The notes under the pieces are model-generated. The model ran no database searches. It had not been told where the DNA came from and was given only the letters and a program-made list of their open reading frames with translations. Below are positions 20,672 to 23,945 of a stretch of DNA of 23,945 nt, piece after piece (the stretch's first letter is position 1; each line of letters begins with the position of its first letter). Position numbers and translations under genes: made by a program. Source of the DNA: CAZPZR01 sp964591105 (GTDB taxonomy: Bacteria; Bacillota; Clostridia; Lachnospirales; Lachnospiraceae); NCBI GenBank assembly GCA_964591105.1, contig CAZPZR010000026.1, forward strand, positions 1 through 23,945, read 5' to 3'.

Positions 20672-22003
20672 TTATTTGTCGATCATTTTACGAGTGTATT
20701 GAAAAAGATAACTTCCACAGACAAGGAAAATGAAAATCTGACTGATTAGGAGTCCTATCAGATATCCAGATATCCCATAGACGGGGATGCAAAACAAAAC
20801 TCCATAAATTCGTATACAAAGACTTAGAGTATTAAAAAGAAGGCTGAGCCCTGTTTTCCCAAGTCCATTCAAAATACTGAGGAAGGTATTGTTGGTATAG
20901 AGGAAAGGGCAAATCCATGCCAGTGTTACAATATAGTCTCCGGCGAGGGGACTGTGGAAGAGAAAGGTTCCAATCCAATTGCCAAAGAGTAAAAGCCCAG
21001 CACAGCAGAAACATCCGAGGGAGACACAGGCAAGAATAGTCTTCTGGATGATGTGCGACAAAGCTTTTTTCTGATTCGCAGCATGAATTTCAGCAACTGT
21101 GGGGAGGAGCATGGTTGAAACAGAATTTGTAATTGCGGATGGAAACAGAACGCAGGGGAGTGCCATTCCGGTCAACACACCATAGGAACTTAAGGCGGCA
21201 GCGGAATCCATTCCTGACATCTGGAGACGGAGGGGGATGGAGATGGATTCGATGCTTTGCAAAAGATTCAAAAGCAGACGATTTGCAGTGAGCGGAACGG
21301 ACAGCGTAAGCAATTCTCTAAGTTGAGAAAAAAACAGAGAAAATTTCATGTTTGGGATTGGTGCAAAGAATGATTTTCCTCGCATTTGGTAAAAACAATA
21401 GCATGAAGAGACAATTTCTCCAAATATGACTCCGAGTACAGCAATAAAAATGCCAGAGGTTCCTGAAGAAAGGGAGAAGCAGTGATAAATGAGAAGGACT
21501 GATATGATTCTTGCAGTCTGTTCTAAAAATTGAGAAATAGCAGGAATTTTCGTTTCTTTTTGTCCGAAATAGTAACCGACGATACAACTGTGAAGTGCGG
21601 CAAAAGGCAAAGCATAGGAGAACAGAAGAAGTAAAAGTTCACAGCGATTGTCGTGAAGGATAGAACCAGCAAGGAAAGAACTATATTTTTGGAGAAGCAG
21701 CGTCACAAAAAGAGAACTTCCGAGCGCAAATACAAGGCTTGTATACAAAAAAGACCGGCTTCCTTTTACGTTTTCACGTGCCAAATGGGCAGCAACACAG
21801 CGGGATAAAGCAATTTGAATCCCTGCAGATGTAAGGGAGAAGGCGAATGCATAGATGGGAAATGCCAATTGATATAGACCGACGCCCTCTTCGCCAAAAG
21901 TATGGCTTAAAAACATGCGGTAGAAAAAGCCCATAATCCTTGTGAGAAAGCCTGTAAGAGTTAAAATAATCGTACCTTTCAAAATGAGATGTTTCTGTGT
22001 CAT
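20672..22003 (-). CDS. SpoVB-family polysaccharide/lipid II flippase-like membrane protein
   Basis: A 443-residue polytopic membrane protein of the MOP (MviN/MATE-like) superfamily. The start, LKGTIILTLTGFLTRIMGFF followed by YRMFLSHTFGEEGVGLYQLA, is the SpoVB signature, and GIQIALSRCVAA, LFPSAITNSVSTMLLPTVAE and YTNNTFLSILNGLGKT also fit. About 12 membrane helices are predicted by eye. B. subtilis SpoVB is about 518 residues, so this protein is a short member and probably lacks one helix pair at its end. SpoVB is implicated in spore-cortex peptidoglycan synthesis. GGAG lies upstream of the ATG on the minus strand. It faces spoIIM, so two sporulation-type genes converge. A vegetative flippase role cannot be excluded. 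Confidence 0.83.
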   Translation of the reverse strand: MTQKHLILKGTIILTLTGFLTRIMGFFYRMFLSHTFGEEGVGLYQLAFPIYAFAFSLTSAGIQIALSRCVAAHLARENVKGSRSFLYTSLVFALGSSLFVTLLLQKYSSFLAGSILHDNRCELLLLLFSYALPFAALHSCIVGYYFGQKETKIPAISQFLEQTARIISVLLIYHCFSLSSGTSGIFIAVLGVIFGEIVSSCYCFYQMRGKSFFAPIPNMKFSLFFSQLRELLTLSVPLTANRLLLNLLQSIESISIPLRLQMSGMDSAAALSSYGVLTGMALPCVLFPSAITNSVSTMLLPTVAEIHAANQKKALSHIIQKTILACVSLGCFCCAGLLLFGNWIGTFLFHSPLAGDYIVTLAWICPFLYTNNTFLSILNGLGKTGLSLLFNTLSLCIRIYGVLFCIPVYGISGYLIGLLISQIFIFLVCGSYLFQYTRKMIDK

Positions 22004-22051
22004 TTATTACTCCAAAAGTTGAAATTAGTATAGAATATTCAGCTGGGATGC

Positions 22052-22080
22052 TTGACAGAACAGAAGAAGGGTGATATTCT
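22052..22080 (+). promoter_or_regulatory. iscR-iscS-iscU promoter
   Basis: A perfect TTGACA (22052-22057), a 17-base spacer and TATTCT (22075-22080), 51 bases before the regulator's start. Confidence 0.82.
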
Positions 22081-22091
22081 ACAAAAAGATA

Positions 22092-22115
22092 AATCCCAGT
22101 AAAATGGTAGGAATT
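22092..22115. promoter_or_regulatory. Candidate Rrf2/IscR operator
   Basis: A 24-base imperfect palindrome, AATnCC-N12-GGnATT, with an A+T-rich centre, lies just downstream of the -10, over the early transcribed region. Rrf2-family operators have this size and shape, and autoregulation is usual for iscR genes. Confidence 0.5.
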
Positions 22116-22131
22116 AAAGAAGGTGAGAAAG

Positions 22132-22590
22132 ATGAAGCTTTCGACAAAAGGAAGATATGGTCTTCGGGCAATGATCGACCTTGCAAGATACAGTGAAGAA
22201 GAACCGGTATCTATTAGTAGTGTGGCAACAAGGCAAGGTATTTCCGAAAGATATCTGGAACAACTGGTGTCGTTGCTGAAAAAAGCAGGACTCGTGAAAA
22301 GCATCCGAGGAGCTTCGGGAGGATATGTGTTAGCACGTGCAATGAATGAAATTTCTGTTGGTGATATTCTGCGAGCTTTGGAAGGAAATCTTGAACCGGT
22401 ACAGTGTGCAGCATTTTATTCAGAAGATGGTTGTTCGGCGTCCGGCGGATGTGTGACAAAGTATGTGTGGCAGAAAATCAATGACAGTATTAACCATACC
22501 GTTGACGAGATAAAGTTAGATGAACTTGTAAGAGAAAGCAAGTCACTGAATATGGAGAATGATTCTCAGAATCGTTCTTGCGGGAACTAG
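22132..22590 (+). CDS. iscR: Rrf2 family transcriptional regulator, IscR-like
   Basis: A 152-residue winged-helix regulator. MKLSTKGRYGLRAMIDLARY is the Rrf2 signature, followed by the recognition helix region ISERYLEQLVSLLKKAGLVK and wing IRGASGGYVLA. Three cysteines, Cys92, Cys101 and Cys107, lie where IscR holds its [2Fe-2S] cluster, although the first spacing is C-x8-C instead of the C-x5-C of E. coli. The likely start is the ATG at 22132, with AGAAGGTGA before it; the GTG at 22123 lies inside that site. It is followed 19 bases later by iscS and then iscU, so it should sense Fe-S demand and control this operon. A CymR-type cysteine regulator is less likely because CymR lacks these cysteines. 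Confidence 0.88.
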   Translation: MKLSTKGRYGLRAMIDLARYSEEEPVSISSVATRQGISERYLEQLVSLLKKAGLVKSIRGASGGYVLARAMNEISVGDILRALEGNLEPVQCAAFYSEDGCSASGGCVTKYVWQKINDSINHTVDEIKLDELVRESKSLNMENDSQNRSCGN

Positions 22591-22609
22591 ACAAAAGGAG
22601 GGAAATTAG

Positions 22610-23791
22610 ATGGAAAAACTTATTTATTTAGATAACGCGGCAACTACAAAGACAGCGCCAGAAGTTGTAGAAGCGATGCTCCCATATTTTACAGAGCATT
22701 ATGGAAACCCATCCAGTGTATACAGCTTTGCGGCAGGGAATAAAGAGGTAATCAGCAAGCAGCGAGAAATCATTGCGAATGCATTAGGAGCAAAAGAGCG
22801 TGAGATTTATTTTACAGCAGGGGGTTCAGAATCCGATAACTGGGCACTGAAAGCAACAGCAGAGGCATACCAGACAAAAGGGAATCACATCATTACAACA
22901 AAGATTGAACATCACGCAATTCTTCATACAGCAGAATATTTGGAAAAACGTGGATTTGAAATTACTTATCTGGATGTAGATGAGAACGGAAGTGTGCGCT
23001 TGGAAGATTTGAGAGCGGCTATTCGTCCAACCACAATTTTGATTTCTGTAATGTATGCGAACAATGAAATTGGAACAATTCAGCCAATCAAAGAAATCGG
23101 TGCAATTGCCAAAGAACACGGAATTTTATTCCATACAGATGCAGTACAGGCATTTGGACAGGTTCCAATCAATGTAGATGAATGTAATATTGATATGCTG
23201 AGTGCCAGCGGACACAAGTTGAATGGTCCAAAAGGAATCGGATTTTTATACATTCGTACTGGAGTGAAGATTCGTTCCTTCGTACATGGTGGTGCACAGG
23301 AAAGAAAACGTCGTGCAGGAACAGAAAATGTTCCAGGAATCGTAGGAATCGGAACTGCGGCAGCACGTGCAATCCGCACAATGAAAGAACGTACGGAGAA
23401 AGAAATGGAATTGAGAGATCATTTGATTCGTCGTGTATTGGAAGAAATTCCTTATACAAAGTTGAATGGAGATCCAGTGAAGAGACTTCCGAACAACGCG
23501 AACTTCAGCTTCCGTTTTGTAGAAGGAGAATCTCTCCTTATCATGCTTGATATGAAGGGAATCTGTGGTTCTAGTGGTTCGGCTTGTACATCTGGATCAT
23601 TAGATCCATCTCATGTGCTTTTGGCGATTGGTCTTCCACATGAAATCGCACATGGTTCATTAAGATTGACATTGAGCGAAGAGACAACAAAGGAAGAAAT
23701 TGACTACGTTGTAGATACATTAAAAGAGATTGTAGAGAAATTAAGAAATATGTCCCCTCTTTATGAGGATTTCGTAAAAAAGAATAAATAG
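22610..23791 (+). CDS. iscS: Cysteine desulfurase (IscS/NifS)
   Basis: A 393-residue PLP enzyme that takes sulfur from L-cysteine and passes it on as persulfide to IscU and tRNA-thiolation partners. It begins MEKLIYLDNAATT, as the family does. Key residues: His101 in EHHAILH, the PLP lysine Lys203 in SASGHKLNGPKG, and the catalytic Cys326 in GSSGSACTSGSLDPSHVL, which is the class I (IscS/NifS) loop rather than SufS. The ATG follows AGGAGGG. It lies between the Rrf2 regulator and iscU, which shows an ISC-type Fe-S assembly operon of the reduced clostridial kind. It could be named nifS as well. Confidence 0.96.
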   Translation: MEKLIYLDNAATTKTAPEVVEAMLPYFTEHYGNPSSVYSFAAGNKEVISKQREIIANALGAKEREIYFTAGGSESDNWALKATAEAYQTKGNHIITTKIEHHAILHTAEYLEKRGFEITYLDVDENGSVRLEDLRAAIRPTTILISVMYANNEIGTIQPIKEIGAIAKEHGILFHTDAVQAFGQVPINVDECNIDMLSASGHKLNGPKGIGFLYIRTGVKIRSFVHGGAQERKRRAGTENVPGIVGIGTAAARAIRTMKERTEKEMELRDHLIRRVLEEIPYTKLNGDPVKRLPNNANFSFRFVEGESLLIMLDMKGICGSSGSACTSGSLDPSHVLLAIGLPHEIAHGSLRLTLSEETTKEEIDYVVDTLKEIVEKLRNMSPLYEDFVKKNK

Positions 23792-23806
23792 CAGGAGGAA
23801 GATAAG

Positions 23807-23945
23807 ATGTATTCAGAAAAAGTAATGGATCATTTTCAGCATCCAAGAAATGTTGGAGAAATAGAAGGAGCAAGTGGAGTAGGAACTGTAGGTAATGCAA
23901 AATGTGGAGACATTATGCGCATTTACCTTGACATTGATGAAAATC
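23807..23945 (+). CDS. iscU: Fe-S cluster scaffold protein IscU/NifU-like, N-terminal part (partial)
   Basis: The first 46 codons are in the window before it ends. MYSEKVMDHFQHPRNVG is the characteristic start of IscU/NifU-N scaffolds, and VGNAKCGDIMRIYLDID holds the first of the three cluster-binding cysteines (Cys33). AGGAGGA lies 8 bases before the ATG, and the gap to iscS is 15 bases. The scaffold receives persulfide from IscS and assembles [2Fe-2S] clusters. The other two cysteines and the end of the gene are outside the window. Confidence 0.94.
   Translation, partial: MYSEKVMDHFQHPRNVGEIEGASGVGTVGNAKCGDIMRIYLDIDEN

Noticed and set aside
20264..20749. 161-residue plus-strand frame overlapping spoIIM and the SpoVB-like gene
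   Set aside because: It overlaps spoIIM and the terminator, and its sequence is cysteine-rich and without any family pattern. It is a shadow frame.
1..23945. CRISPR arrays, tRNA or rRNA genes, insertion sequences, attachment sites
   Set aside because: Reading through both strands showed no regularly spaced repeats, cloverleaf-like segments, transposase or integrase motifs, or flanking direct repeats.

Overview
The window looks like chromosomal DNA of a spore-forming, low-GC Gram-positive anaerobe of class Clostridia, most likely a member of the Lachnospiraceae. The evidence is A+T-rich, purine-biased coding strands, strong AGGAGG-type ribosome binding sites with some GTG and TTG starts, SpoIIM and a SpoVB-family protein, RNase Y, a CsoR/CopA copper module, a Cheo-box LexA site at recA, and an Rrf2-IscS-IscU cluster. 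The genus is not determined. Nearly all of the window is chromosomal genes with recognisable families. I see no insertion sequence, phage, CRISPR array, rRNA or tRNA.

Layout. Bases 1-750: the end of rpsU and its terminator, then maf on the minus strand. Bases 863-5907: a tight six-gene plus-strand cluster (prolyl-tRNA editing protein, pentapeptide-repeat protein, TrmO, a GNAT acetyltransferase, a ParB-like/BMP fusion protein, and a small metallophosphoesterase), closed by a strong terminator. Bases 5974-8888: a copper homeostasis operon, csoR-copA, with a CsoR-type operator in its promoter. CopA carries a C-terminal copy of CopZ that has its own internal ribosome binding site. Bases 8956-10155: a D-Ala-D-Ala carboxypeptidase, convergent through a shared terminator with an Xaa-Pro aminopeptidase on the minus strand (10250-12037). 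Bases 12153-15704: a membrane-anchored metallophosphoesterase, scpA-scpB (condensin partners), and a second D-Ala-D-Ala carboxypeptidase.

Bases 15705-16082 are a gene-free stretch holding a terminator, several palindromes, and the recA promoter with its LexA box. Bases 16083-19374: recA-recX, then rny. Bases 19458-20594: a Nudix ADP-ribose pyrophosphatase and spoIIM, convergent with a SpoVB-like flippase on the minus strand (20672-22003). Bases 22132-23945: an iscR-like regulator, iscS, and the start of iscU, which runs off the right edge.

Working together: the genes fall into tRNA quality control (ProX-like, TrmO), copper export, wall trimming, chromosome segregation, recombination and SOS response, mRNA decay, sporulation, and Fe-S assembly. 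The points most worth a second look are the cytosolic ParB-like/BMP fusion paired with a phosphoesterase that lacks its motif I histidine, and the copA-copZ junction. At that junction a homopolymer tract, stop codons in both other frames, and an internal Shine-Dalgarno sit next to one another. Also notable are the nearly superimposed divergent promoters of maf and its neighbour, the Shine-Dalgarno hairpin at rny, and a SigE-like promoter candidate at spoIIM.
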